Source: Deltaproteobacteria bacterium RIFCSPLOWO2_02_FULL_50_16 (lineage in GTDB: Bacteria > UBA10199 > 2-02-FULL-50-16). From it: a DNA stretch of 37,118 bases. The stretch lies in the NCBI GenBank assembly GCA_001798715.1, contig MGSF01000046.1, positions 1,515-38,632 on the forward strand, written 5' to 3'. The first letter of the stretch is position 1; each line of letters opens with the position of its first letter. Made by a program: the position numbers and the translations under genes. Under the pieces are notes generated by a model. The model saw only the letters and a list, made by a program, of their open reading frames with translations. It did not search any database and was not told the origin of the DNA. This document shows, piece by piece, positions 16,966 to 24,257 of the stretch.

Positions 16966-17767
16966 CGGACTTCTCCTTTAGGATATCAAGATCCCCTTCC
17001 AACAATCGTGGAATAAGGAAAATGGATTCATAAGACTGACCTTGGATAATTTGAACCATTTTCATCCTGGCCATCTCCAAAATAGCCAAGAAAGTCGTAA
17101 TAAGATCCGATCGAGAGCGATCCTTATCGAAGAGGGATTCAAAAACAATCCTCTCCTTTCCCTTAATAAAGTCTACGAGTTCCATAATACGATCCGACAC
17201 GCTCACCCCCCGATCCCTGCTAATCTCATGCGCCTTTTCTTGAGGCATCCGCTTGAGGATGCCCTGAAACGCCAAAAGAAGGCCCAGGGTATCCGCCTCA
17301 ATGGTGTTGACACCTGAAGACAATTTTTCATGATCCAGGGAACGATGAAAGAGCTCCCGACCCAGCAGATCTCTCTGACCCAGTTCTTTGGCCACCTCTT
17401 TGTATTTCTGATATTCCAATAACTTTCTCATCAATTCTTCACGAGGATCGGGTCCCTCTTCCTCATTTTCGCCCGTCTCCTCGGGAAGCAGAACCTTGGA
17501 TTTGATATGGGTCAGTTCTGAGGCCATGAGGATAAAATCGCCCGCCAGGTCAATATTGAGCTCTTTGGCAAGGGCCAGATAATCAAGATATTCGTTGAGA
17601 AGATGATTGATAGGAATATCAAAGATGTCCAGGTCATTTTTTCTTATAAGATGAAGTAAAAGGTCTAAAGGACCCTCGAAGATTTCAAGATTAATACGAT
17701 AATCGTTGATAACTTCCTTTGACACATGTTCTCTAGTCCCGTTAGGGATGGGAATGGTCTTATTCAA
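16940..17767 (-). CDS. scpA: Segregation and condensation protein A (kleisin)
   Basis: Kleisin subunit bridging SMC heads. The hallmark YRINLEIFEGPLDLLLHLI is present, but preceded by about 23 extra residues that contain IPNGTREHV, encoded by a PxGT palindromic element (17725-17748). The TTG start at 17767 overlaps the trpS stop and has GAGAGG about 10 bp upstream. An alternative GTG start at 17725 (MSKEVINDYRIN) would put the element in the leader instead; it has a weaker ribosome binding site. Length is 275 or 261 aa respectively. It lies in the trpS-scpA-scpB operon. Confidence 0.94.
   Translation of the reverse strand: MNKTIPIPNGTREHVSKEVINDYRINLEIFEGPLDLLLHLIRKNDLDIFDIPINHLLNEYLDYLALAKELNIDLAGDFILMASELTHIKSKVLLPEETGENEEEGPDPREELMRKLLEYQKYKEVAKELGQRDLLGRELFHRSLDHEKLSSGVNTIEADTLGLLLAFQGILKRMPQEKAHEISRDRGVSVSDRIMELVDFIKGKERIVFESLFDKDRSRSDLITTFLAILEMARMKMVQIIQGQSYESIFLIPRLLEGDLDILKEKSDGIPEITY
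17725..17748 (-). repeat. PxGT-type element, copy 4, at the 5' end of scpA
   Basis: The minus strand reads TCCCTAACGGGACTAGAG then AACATG, the same core as at 11185-11208, with an A-to-C change in the loop. Read in the scpA frame it gives IPNGTREH. It lies within 45 bp of the trpS stop, where it forms either the ScpA N-terminus or its leader. Confidence 0.65.
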
Positions 17768-18755
17768 GTTTTAAGGCCTCTCTGACTTTATGCATCGACG
17801 TTACCGCCAATTGCCTTGCCTTTTGACACCCTTCCTCCAGGATCTTATCGATCTTTTCGGGACAAGACAAGATGACCTCCCGCTGGACCCGGATTTTATC
17901 CAGCAGGGTATTGATATTTTTAGCGGCCAATTGCTTACAGGCCACACATCCAATTTCGGCCTTTCGGCATTCGGTGTCAATACGTTTGACATCTTTTTTA
18001 TCCGAATGGAGCTTGTGATAATCAAAAATAAGACATATTTCCGGATTTCCCGGATCTTCCCGTCGTTGTCTGGCCGGATCCGTAATCGAGGTCATGACCT
18101 TTTTTTCAATATCCTTGGAAGAATCCGAAAGATAGAGACAATTATCATAGCTCTTACTCATCTTGCGCCGATCGGGACCCAGCAGTTTTGGGGCCTCTGT
18201 CATGAGGGACTGAGGTTCTACAAAGACCTTCTTTTTATAAAGGTGATTAAAACGGCGGACCAGTTCACGTGTCATCTCGATATGAGGAGCCTGATCGATC
18301 CCTATAGGAACCTTGTGGGCGTTGTAAATAATAATGTCAGCGGCCTGGAGCAAGGGATAACCCAAAAAACCATAGGTGGATAAATCCTTGCCCTTCAATT
18401 CTTGCTGCATCTCTTTATAACTAGGCACTCGCTCCAGCCACCCTAAGGGCATCAACATGGCCAGGAGAAGGAATAACTCGGCATGCTCTTTGATATGGGA
18501 TTGAATGAAAAGGATCGATCGTTTTGGATCCAGACCACAGGCCAACCAATCCACAACCAGCTCTCGCGTGGCCTGAGGAATCAGGGCCGGATCCGAATAT
18601 TCCGTCGTCAGGGCATGCCAATCCGCCACAAAGAAAAGGCACTCATATTCCTCTTGGAGTTTAATCCAGTTGGTCAAAACCCCATGATAGTGACCCAGAT
18701 GCAGCTTGCCAGTAGGCCGCATGCCACTCACCACTCTTTGTTTTTTTTGTTCCAT
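17760..18755 (-). CDS. trpS: Tryptophanyl-tRNA synthetase
   Basis: Class I synthetase that charges tRNA-Trp. The ATP-binding HIGH-type motif is PTGKLHLGHYHG (residues 14-25), and the second signature is KMSKSYDN (about residue 198). The 331-aa length is normal for bacteria. The specificity segment ADIIIYNAHKVPIGIDQAPHIE is present. It starts 13 bp after the M50 protease gene and overlaps scpA by 8 bp. The order M50 protease-trpS-scpA-scpB is, from general knowledge, common in deltaproteobacteria such as Geobacter. Confidence 0.97.
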   Translation of the reverse strand: MEQKKQRVVSGMRPTGKLHLGHYHGVLTNWIKLQEEYECLFFVADWHALTTEYSDPALIPQATRELVVDWLACGLDPKRSILFIQSHIKEHAELFLLLAMLMPLGWLERVPSYKEMQQELKGKDLSTYGFLGYPLLQAADIIIYNAHKVPIGIDQAPHIEMTRELVRRFNHLYKKKVFVEPQSLMTEAPKLLGPDRRKMSKSYDNCLYLSDSSKDIEKKVMTSITDPARQRREDPGNPEICLIFDYHKLHSDKKDVKRIDTECRKAEIGCVACKQLAAKNINTLLDKIRVQREVILSCPEKIDKILEEGCQKARQLAVTSMHKVREALKLE

Positions 18756-18768
18756 GCGAAATCCTGCC

Positions 18769-19428
18769 CTAAAATGGGATTAAAAACCTTGAGATGAAAC
18801 GGACCGGAATCCACAAAATCCTCATTAATCCGAGGTAATATGCCACAAAAATGATGAGAATGCCATAGTGTGCCCATTGATTATACAAATCGGCCAAGCG
18901 ATCTGGGAGAAACCCCTCCAAGATCTTTCCTCCATCCAGTGGATGAACAGGAATCATATTAAAAAAGGCCAGCCCCAAATTGATATAAATTCCCATGCGC
19001 AACAGAGAATAAATCGCCGAGACAAAGGAATGAGGACCCGTGAAACCCAGCAAGGGAATCATCAGGACATAAAGATAAATGAATAGAGAAAACAATACGG
19101 CCAATATGAGATTAGAAACAGGACCGGCGGCGGCTACCTTGACATTATCCCGGCGGATATTGCGAAAGTTCATCGGGGCCACGGGAACGGGTTTGGCCCA
19201 TCCGGCAATGGGAATCGCCAAACCAGGGGCCAAAAAAACGATGAGGGGCAGCAAAAAAGTGCCAATAAAATCCATATGAACCAACGGATTTAAGGAGAGT
19301 CGGCCCAGCATTTTTGCCGTCGGATCGCCACATTTGTGGGCCATCCAGGCATGGGCGCTTTCGTGAAATGAGAGGGAAAAGAGAAAAACCGGGAAAAACA
19401 GGATAAAGAGTTGCACCTTCTCAGACAT
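18769..19428 (-). CDS. Site-2 protease family (M50) membrane metalloprotease
   Basis: Small 219-aa rhomboid-like-sized M50 peptidase, a polytopic membrane protein that may cut substrates within the bilayer. The zinc motif HESAH lies at residues 22-26 in the first hydrophobic segment, and the third ligand in NMIPVHPLDGGKIL (about 158-171). Four to five hydrophobic segments are visible, with no PDZ domain, so it belongs to the minimal group often found next to trpS and scpAB rather than to RseP. The substrate is unknown. It starts 64 bp after the xerD stop. Confidence 0.92.
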   Translation of the reverse strand: MSEKVQLFILFFPVFLFSLSFHESAHAWMAHKCGDPTAKMLGRLSLNPLVHMDFIGTFLLPLIVFLAPGLAIPIAGWAKPVPVAPMNFRNIRRDNVKVAAAGPVSNLILAVLFSLFIYLYVLMIPLLGFTGPHSFVSAIYSLLRMGIYINLGLAFFNMIPVHPLDGGKILEGFLPDRLADLYNQWAHYGILIIFVAYYLGLMRILWIPVRFISRFLIPF

Positions 19429-19492
19429 CTGTCACTCATAACAAACTCCTCTTCTCGATGTCAATCAAGCGAATCGGGGAAGAAACGACCGT

Positions 19493-20383
19493 TTAAGACC
19501 TCGGGTGAAACTGCTTATGAAGATTTTTAAGATGGGTGGGAAGGATATGGGTGTAAATTTGAGTCGTTGTAATATCGGCATGTCCCAGCATCTTTTGAAC
19601 CGAGCGTAAATCAGCCCCTCCCTGCAAAAGATGGGTGGCAAAGGAATGACGCAGCATATGAGGGGTCAGATTTTGACGGATTCCGGTGATCTGGGCGTAT
19701 TTTTTTATAAGACGCCAGAAATTCTGACGCGTCATAGGGCCGCCTTGTTGAGAAACAAACAAATAAGGGGCCCCGTGTTTCTTACAATGCTGTAAACGAT
19801 CCCCTGCGATATAATCCTGCACCCATTTTAAGGCCGCACGCCCGATGGGAATCAACCGCTCCTTCCTCCCCTTCCCCATCGTCAGCAAATAACCCCGCTC
19901 CTGATTCACATCATTCAGTTTTAACTGTACAAGCTCAGTAATGCGCAAACCCGTCGCATACATGAGTTCGAGCATGGCCTTATCACGGCGTCCGATGAGT
20001 GTTGAGACATCCGGTTGGGACAAAAGACGATTGATTTCATCAATGGTTAAATAATGAGGAAGGGGCCTCCCCGTCTTTGGGAGTTCAATATGAGAGGTGG
20101 GATCCTCTCCGATAAGCCTTTGTTGATGGGCATAACGAAAAAACAAACGTAATGTCGTCAATTTTCGCGCCTGTGTCTTACTCCTTACCTTTTGGCGCCG
20201 GGAAAGATCCAGGAGATGTTCTGAAATATGTGTCTGATGAATGGCGGTTATCTTGTTGATCCCCTTGTGTGAAAGGAACTGATAAAATTGCATCAAATCA
20301 GAGCTGTAGGCCTCAATCGTATTGGGAGACAACCCCCTCTCTAATCGAAGTTCCTGAAGAAATGAATCAATAAGGGCCTCCAT
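19493..20383 (-). CDS. xerD: Tyrosine recombinase, XerD type
   Basis: Site-specific recombinase for chromosome dimer resolution. The N-terminal SAM-like domain is EALIDSFLQELRLERGLSPNTIEAYSSDL. Catalytic residues are visible in ATGLRITELV (Arg), HMLRHSFATHLL (His-x-x-Arg), LGH and TQIYTHI (Tyr). The track extends the frame to 20425, but homologues begin near MEAL, so I place the start at 20383; an ATG at 20401 with GAGGTG right before it is an alternative. It heads the minus-strand operon and is chromosomal Xer-like rather than an integrase, since no phage or island genes are nearby. XerC versus XerD is judged only by eye. Confidence 0.9.
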   Translation of the reverse strand: MEALIDSFLQELRLERGLSPNTIEAYSSDLMQFYQFLSHKGINKITAIHQTHISEHLLDLSRRQKVRSKTQARKLTTLRLFFRYAHQQRLIGEDPTSHIELPKTGRPLPHYLTIDEINRLLSQPDVSTLIGRRDKAMLELMYATGLRITELVQLKLNDVNQERGYLLTMGKGRKERLIPIGRAALKWVQDYIAGDRLQHCKKHGAPYLFVSQQGGPMTRQNFWRLIKKYAQITGIRQNLTPHMLRHSFATHLLQGGADLRSVQKMLGHADITTTQIYTHILPTHLKNLHKQFHPRS

Positions 20384-20476
20384 GGCCTTAAAATACACCA
20401 TCACCTCGAAAGTGTCCACCACCACTCCCTGAAGATCTTGATAGACCTTAAAAGATGGATTTGATAAACCGCACCC

Positions 20477-21079
20477 ATGATGCCGTTATCCAGTCTCGAG
20501 AAGGCCTATATCCCACAGATCGAGACCCATCCTGCCCCCCTTCCCCCTCTCAAAAATCACCCATTAATATTGGAAATAGGTCCTGGGCGTGGGGACTTCC
20601 TTTTTCAACTGGCCGAGGAAAATCCCCGTCATTTTATCCTGGCCATCGAGTACAAAAACAGGCGCTATGAAAAGCTTGTGCAGCGTATCGAAAAGAGAAG
20701 GCTTGCCAACGTGCTTCTTGTGAAAGGCGAGGCTCGCTTTGTTTTGAAAAGTTATCTGAAGGACATCCTGTTTGAAAAGGTTTTCATCCTTTTTTCCGAT
20801 CCATGGCCCAAAAAAAGACATGCCAAACACCGGTTGATTGAGGCCGAATTTTTGTCCTTGCTCTCTCGCCTCATGTGTCCAGGGGGAGAACTAATCGTCA
20901 CAACGGACGATGAATCCTATGCCCAATGGATGCAGAGAGAGTTTGAAAAAGTCCCTTGCCTCCTCCCCACCGATAAAAAGGACCAGTATCCCACCATCTT
21001 TGAGACCTTTTACGCCCAAAAGTGGAAAGGAGAGGGACGATCACTCAATGCCTTCTGTTTTGTCAACGGTCCTTATTAA
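20477..21079 (+). CDS. trmB: tRNA (guanine-N7-)-methyltransferase
   Basis: SAM-dependent enzyme that makes m7G46 in tRNA. The SAM-binding motif is ILEIGPGRGDF (about residues 31-40), and the family signature is FSDPWPKKRHAKHRL (about 107-121), followed by TTDDESYAQWM. The 200-aa length is normal. It runs divergently from xerD with less than 100 bp between them. Two adjacent ATGs (20477, 20480) are possible starts with no strong ribosome binding site, so the exact start is uncertain. Confidence 0.95.
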   Translation: MMPLSSLEKAYIPQIETHPAPLPPLKNHPLILEIGPGRGDFLFQLAEENPRHFILAIEYKNRRYEKLVQRIEKRRLANVLLVKGEARFVLKSYLKDILFEKVFILFSDPWPKKRHAKHRLIEAEFLSLLSRLMCPGGELIVTTDDESYAQWMQREFEKVPCLLPTDKKDQYPTIFETFYAQKWKGEGRSLNAFCFVNGPY

Positions 21080-21109
21080 GGATTAAGAAAGAAAATAGTG
21101 GAAAATAGT

Positions 21110-21703
21110 TCAGGAGGGATGAATAAGGTTCATGAACTCTTCGCGGGTCTCATGACGATTGCGAAAGGCCCCCAGCATCGAACTCGTGACAACAGTGGAG
21201 CCTGATTTTTGAACGCCCCGCATCTGCATGCACAGATGCTCGGCCTGAATGACAACGGCCACCCCCAGCGGATCCAGGACCTTCATCAAGGTGTCGGCAA
21301 TCTGATTGGTCAGACGCTCCTGGACCTGGAGACGCCTTGAAAACATCTCGACCAGGCGCACAATCTTACTGATCCCCAATATTTTTGTGTTCGGGATATA
21401 GGCCACATGACATTTTCCGAAAAAGGGCAGGAGATGATGTTCGCACAAACTATAAAGGGAAATGTCCTTCATGGTGACCATCTCTTGGTGATCTTCGGTA
21501 AATAGAGCTCCATTGATGATCTCTTCCAGATTCTCCCGATATCCCTTGGTGAGAAAATGATAGGCATCGGCCACTCGTTCAGGCGTCTTTAAGAGGCCTT
21601 CACGTCCAGGATCCTCTCCAATTTCACGAAGAATCCCCCTGACATGCTCTTCCATGGGGATTTTTTGCTGATGGGCATCGATTTGATAGACCTTTTTGGA
21701 CAT
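21110..21703 (-). CDS. folE: GTP cyclohydrolase I
   Basis: Opens GTP to dihydroneopterin triphosphate, the first step to tetrahydrofolate. The 197-aa length fits FolE type IA. Zinc and catalytic residues lie in [20 protein letters not shown] (about residues 83-102) and in [16 protein letters not shown] (about 151-166). A TCCGGAGAA ribosome binding site precedes the ATG. The 196-bp upstream gap carries two degenerate copies of the 48-bp family-1 repeat and a perfect hairpin, so its leader may be structured. It converges with trmB. Confidence 0.96.
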   Translation of the reverse strand: MSKKVYQIDAHQQKIPMEEHVRGILREIGEDPGREGLLKTPERVADAYHFLTKGYRENLEEIINGALFTEDHQEMVTMKDISLYSLCEHHLLPFFGKCHVAYIPNTKILGISKIVRLVEMFSRRLQVQERLTNQIADTLMKVLDPLGVAVVIQAEHLCMQMRGVQKSGSTVVTSSMLGAFRNRHETREEFMNLIHPS

Positions 21704-21745
21704 GTCTTTCTCCGGAGGAGAAACCCATGATGGTTTCTTCCTCCC

Positions 21746-21828
21746 ATCACCTCTCCGGGGTTACAGGGTCCCAGCGCTCGCATCGCACCTCTGGTGTTCC
21801 AGGCGCACCCGAGCTCTGCAAGGGTGCT
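21746..21828 (+). repeat. Two degenerate family-1 palindromic units upstream of folE
   Basis: The segment at 21781 reads CATCGCACCTCTGGTGTTCC then AGG…GAGCTCTG, clearly related to the unit in the dehydratase gene at 32745. A second, shorter relative precedes it (21746-21780: ATCACCTCTCCGGGG…CAGGGTCCC). The GCACC/GGTGT stem is kept through a G-T wobble. The surrounding TCCCAGCG…CGCTGGGA (about 21769-21838) makes a larger inverted repeat. This shows the element also outside genes. Confidence 0.6.
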
Positions 21829-21843
21829 GTCGCTGGGATACAT

Positions 21844-21864
21844 TGTCCCGACGTTGTCGGGACA
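21844..21864. repeat. Perfect 9-bp hairpin in the folE upstream gap
   Basis: TGTCCCGAC-GTT-GTCGGGACA lies about 40 bp before the GMC oxidoreductase stop on the opposite edge of the gap. No T-run follows on either strand. It may terminate the minus-strand GMC transcript or be part of the repeat complex at 21746-21838. Confidence 0.6.
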
Positions 21865-21899
21865 TAGATCACATAGACTAGAAGATAACAAAAAGGTTG

Positions 21900-23840
21900 T
21901 CAATGAGTCAGGCGTCGGTGGACGTGATCGGCCGAGCGAGCCGCAAAGGCCATGATCGTCACCATAGGATTGACCCCTAAAGAAGAGGGGAAGACAGAAC
22001 CATCGGCGATAAAGATATTTTTTAATCCATGAATCTCTCCAAAAGGACCCACGACGGATTGATTGGGCTTTGATCCCATACGACAGGTCCCCAAGGGGTG
22101 AAAAGCGCCCAAATCGAGATCGGTCCTCTTCATCTTCAACTGATCCATGATCACCAAGTCTCCCATTCCGTTGACACGAGGCAAGGGGTGAATCCCCGTA
22201 TAGATCTCACGCGCCCCTGCCGCAAAAAAGATCTGGCAGAGGAGCCGAATCCCTTTTTTGAATTTTTCAAGGTCCTGACGATGAAGATTGTACAAAACCA
22301 AGGGATCCCCTGTCGGAAGGCGAACAACACGCCCCTGCCCCGAATCAGAAACCAAAAATCCAAAAGAGGCGCATTGCCTGTAATTTTCCATGAGAGAGCG
22401 ATGCTGCTGTCTGGATACCGAAACGGCCGCGGCACTATACGCAGGGGGGGTAAAGGCCCCTTCAAAATTGATTCCCGCCTCGCGCCACTCATCCATACAA
22501 TAACCCTGAGGGATCCCCTTCCAACCCTCAATATCCTCATCAAAACGGGCAATCACCTTGGCCGCCGGATGGATGGTCAGATGACGCCCGACATGGGAGT
22601 TGTGGAGAAGCAATTGGTTCTTCTTGATGAGGAGAGGGGTCTGCAGGCTCCCTCCAGCCAGGATCAGGATCTCGGCCTTGATATGAATCTGATGGCATTT
22701 TTGGCCCGTCTTGGGATCTACAAAGGTCCCTATGACCTCGGCCCCATAGTCATATTTTGGAATAATGGTCTCGGCGCGACAATTGGCATAAAGCTGGGCC
22801 CCATGGCGGAGGGCTTCAGGGATATAGTTGAGATTGGTGCTTTTCTTGGCCTCCGTTGGACATCCAAAACAACACCTCCCCGCCCCTTGGCAACCGGGGG
22901 CATTCCTTCGCAGGGGATGTCCCTGAAGCCCCAAAACCTCGATCCCCTTTTTTACCTTGAGGCCAATATTTCCTAAAACATCCTCTTTGGCCTCTTCGAT
23001 GTGTAAGGTCTTCTCGACATCTTCGAAATAAGGAGCCAATTCTTTATATGAAATGTCAAGGCCCCATTGCTCATTCCATTTTTCCAACACATTTTCTGGG
23101 AGACGAAAACAGGTGCCGGAATTAATCAGGGTCGTCCCCCCGACCGCCCTGCCCGTTGGGGTAATGATCAGGGGAAATCCGATGGTCGTCTCAAAACCCC
23201 CATCCCTATAGGCCTTACGAACAATGTCATAGGGTTCCTCATTAAAGTTATTGACGTCAAAAAAATCACCCTCTTCCAAAATAACGACCTCATGCCCATG
23301 AGCCGCCAAATGTTTGGCCGCCACCGCCCCTCCAGCACCCGAACCAATGACACAGACCTCTGTCTTGAGAAAAATGTCCTTTTTGGGAAAAATAACGAGG
23401 TTGTTACTCTCCGCCCTTTCTCTTTTGACCGTCACAGGAGGCAGGGAATAACCGAGACATTGATAAACCTCCGGCTGGGAATAATAATTCACATAACACA
23501 TCGATATCAGGAGGCGGAGCATCATCCTCAGGGGATAGAAATGAATCCGTTCCCAAAAATCAAGATAGCCGACCTGCCTTGCGGGTGACAACCATGTGAA
23601 GGGTTTGGCCCCATAGAGGAGTCCCCCCCACTGAAAGATCCTGAAACCCAGTTTGAAATGGATACGAATCAGTCGGGGAAGGGCCTTAAATTGGACTTCT
23701 AGGGATTCAACGACCTTGATCTCGTCTACATCAACGGGAATCTTGTTGGAACGGGGAAGGAGGACCCTCAAAAAGGATTTTAAGATCCTGATTTCTGTAG
23801 GTGATAGATTTTTCACATGTACATGTACGTGTACGTGCAT
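21900..23840 (-). CDS. GMC-family FAD oxidoreductase (long-chain alcohol oxidase-like)
   Basis: A 646-aa flavoprotein. The FAD-binding VCVIGSGAGGAVAAKHLAAHG begins near residue 162. The C-terminal GMC segments are HPLGTCRMG (about 580) and IFIADGSVFPSSLGVNPM. A cysteine-rich CQGAGRCCFGCP (about 314-325) occurs in the subgroup that includes fatty-alcohol oxidases and related dehydrogenases, so oxidation of a long-chain or sterol-like alcohol is likely; the substrate is not determined. About 150 residues precede the FAD domain. The start lies inside a PxGT repeat, giving the odd N-terminus MHVHVHVHVKNL; a GTG at 23816 would remove it. No electron acceptor gene is adjacent. Confidence 0.9.
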   Translation of the reverse strand: MHVHVHVHVKNLSPTEIRILKSFLRVLLPRSNKIPVDVDEIKVVESLEVQFKALPRLIRIHFKLGFRIFQWGGLLYGAKPFTWLSPARQVGYLDFWERIHFYPLRMMLRLLISMCYVNYYSQPEVYQCLGYSLPPVTVKRERAESNNLVIFPKKDIFLKTEVCVIGSGAGGAVAAKHLAAHGHEVVILEEGDFFDVNNFNEEPYDIVRKAYRDGGFETTIGFPLIITPTGRAVGGTTLINSGTCFRLPENVLEKWNEQWGLDISYKELAPYFEDVEKTLHIEEAKEDVLGNIGLKVKKGIEVLGLQGHPLRRNAPGCQGAGRCCFGCPTEAKKSTNLNYIPEALRHGAQLYANCRAETIIPKYDYGAEVIGTFVDPKTGQKCHQIHIKAEILILAGGSLQTPLLIKKNQLLLHNSHVGRHLTIHPAAKVIARFDEDIEGWKGIPQGYCMDEWREAGINFEGAFTPPAYSAAAVSVSRQQHRSLMENYRQCASFGFLVSDSGQGRVVRLPTGDPLVLYNLHRQDLEKFKKGIRLLCQIFFAAGAREIYTGIHPLPRVNGMGDLVIMDQLKMKRTDLDLGAFHPLGTCRMGSKPNQSVVGPFGEIHGLKNIFIADGSVFPSSLGVNPMVTIMAFAARSADHVHRRLTH

Positions 23841-23862
23841 ACACGTCCCTTTAGGGACAGGT
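23816..23862 (-). repeat. PxGT-type element, copy 5, supplying the start of the GMC gene
   Basis: The minus strand reads TGTCCCTAAAGGGACGTGT, then the ATG of the GMC gene, then an alternating purine-pyrimidine run. The GTCCC/GGGAC stem is at 23845-23858. The AAAGGGA of the stem lies 6-7 bp before the ATG and can act as Shine-Dalgarno, so the element may provide both ribosome binding site and start codon. Positions 23814-23846 alternate strictly pyrimidine-purine for 33 bases. Confidence 0.65.
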
Positions 23863-23993
23863 AGTATAGTGAGACCCTTTCAGTTTGATTCACGAACACA
23901 TACCGCCCTTTCTTTTCTCCCCATCCTTTTCCATAATATAGAAATCACAACCAAAATCAACGAGTTAATCCATAAATTTTCATAAATCTTATT

Positions 23994-24010
23994 TTGGCAT
24001 TCCCCCTGCA
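23994..24010 (+). promoter_or_regulatory. Candidate sigma-54 promoter
   Basis: TTGGCATTCCCCCTGCA has GG at 23996-23997 and GC at 24008-24009, exactly the -24/-12 spacing, and matches the TGGCAC-N5-TTGC consensus at most positions. Predicted start is about 24021, followed by AAGGAG and the ATG at 24038. No enhancer-binding regulator is encoded nearby. Confidence 0.55.
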
Positions 24011-24037
24011 TTGTAAGCCCTTATCAAGGAGCCCTCT

Positions 24038-24229
24038 ATGGAGACACGGGAAACTCAATACTCCTATTACATCTCACCGCCACTAACACCCTCATCCGCG
24101 AAAACTCAAGCCCCTATAGAATCAATGCAAAATCAAGCGCAACAAAGCTTGGAGGACTCGGATTTTGAGACCGCAGAAATGATCGTTAACCAGCTTTTAA
24201 AAATCATCAAAATTCAAGAAAAGGTTTAA
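24038..24229 (+). CDS. Small hypothetical protein (63 aa)
   Basis: I do not recognise it. The N-terminal half is polar and Pro/Ser/Thr-rich (SPPLTPSSAKTQAP); the C-terminal half is likely a single amphipathic helix (QQSLEDSDFETAEMIVNQLLKIIKIQEKV). It has no signal peptide, transmembrane segment or cysteine. CAAGGAG lies 6 bp before the ATG, and a sigma-54-like promoter lies upstream. The next gene starts 28 bp downstream, so the pair is probably co-transcribed. Size and acidic helix would suit a chaperone or co-secreted partner of the larger protein; that is speculation. Confidence 0.6.
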   Translation: METRETQYSYYISPPLTPSSAKTQAPIESMQNQAQQSLEDSDFETAEMIVNQLLKIIKIQEKV

Positions 24230-24257
24230 GGTTTATAAGGTTTAAAAAGGAGGTTTT

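Noticed and set aside
19493-20383. XerD-like gene as an integrase of a mobile island
   Set aside because: It sits in a housekeeping operon, is not adjacent to a tRNA, and no phage or transfer genes or attachment repeats are seen.
21589-21903. 104-aa ORF spanning the folE 5' region
   Set aside because: Out of frame with folE and built from repeat sequence; folE itself is complete.
22098-22976. 292-aa plus-strand ORF inside the GMC gene
   Set aside because: Long antisense shadow; no family features, while the minus-strand GMC motifs are unambiguous.
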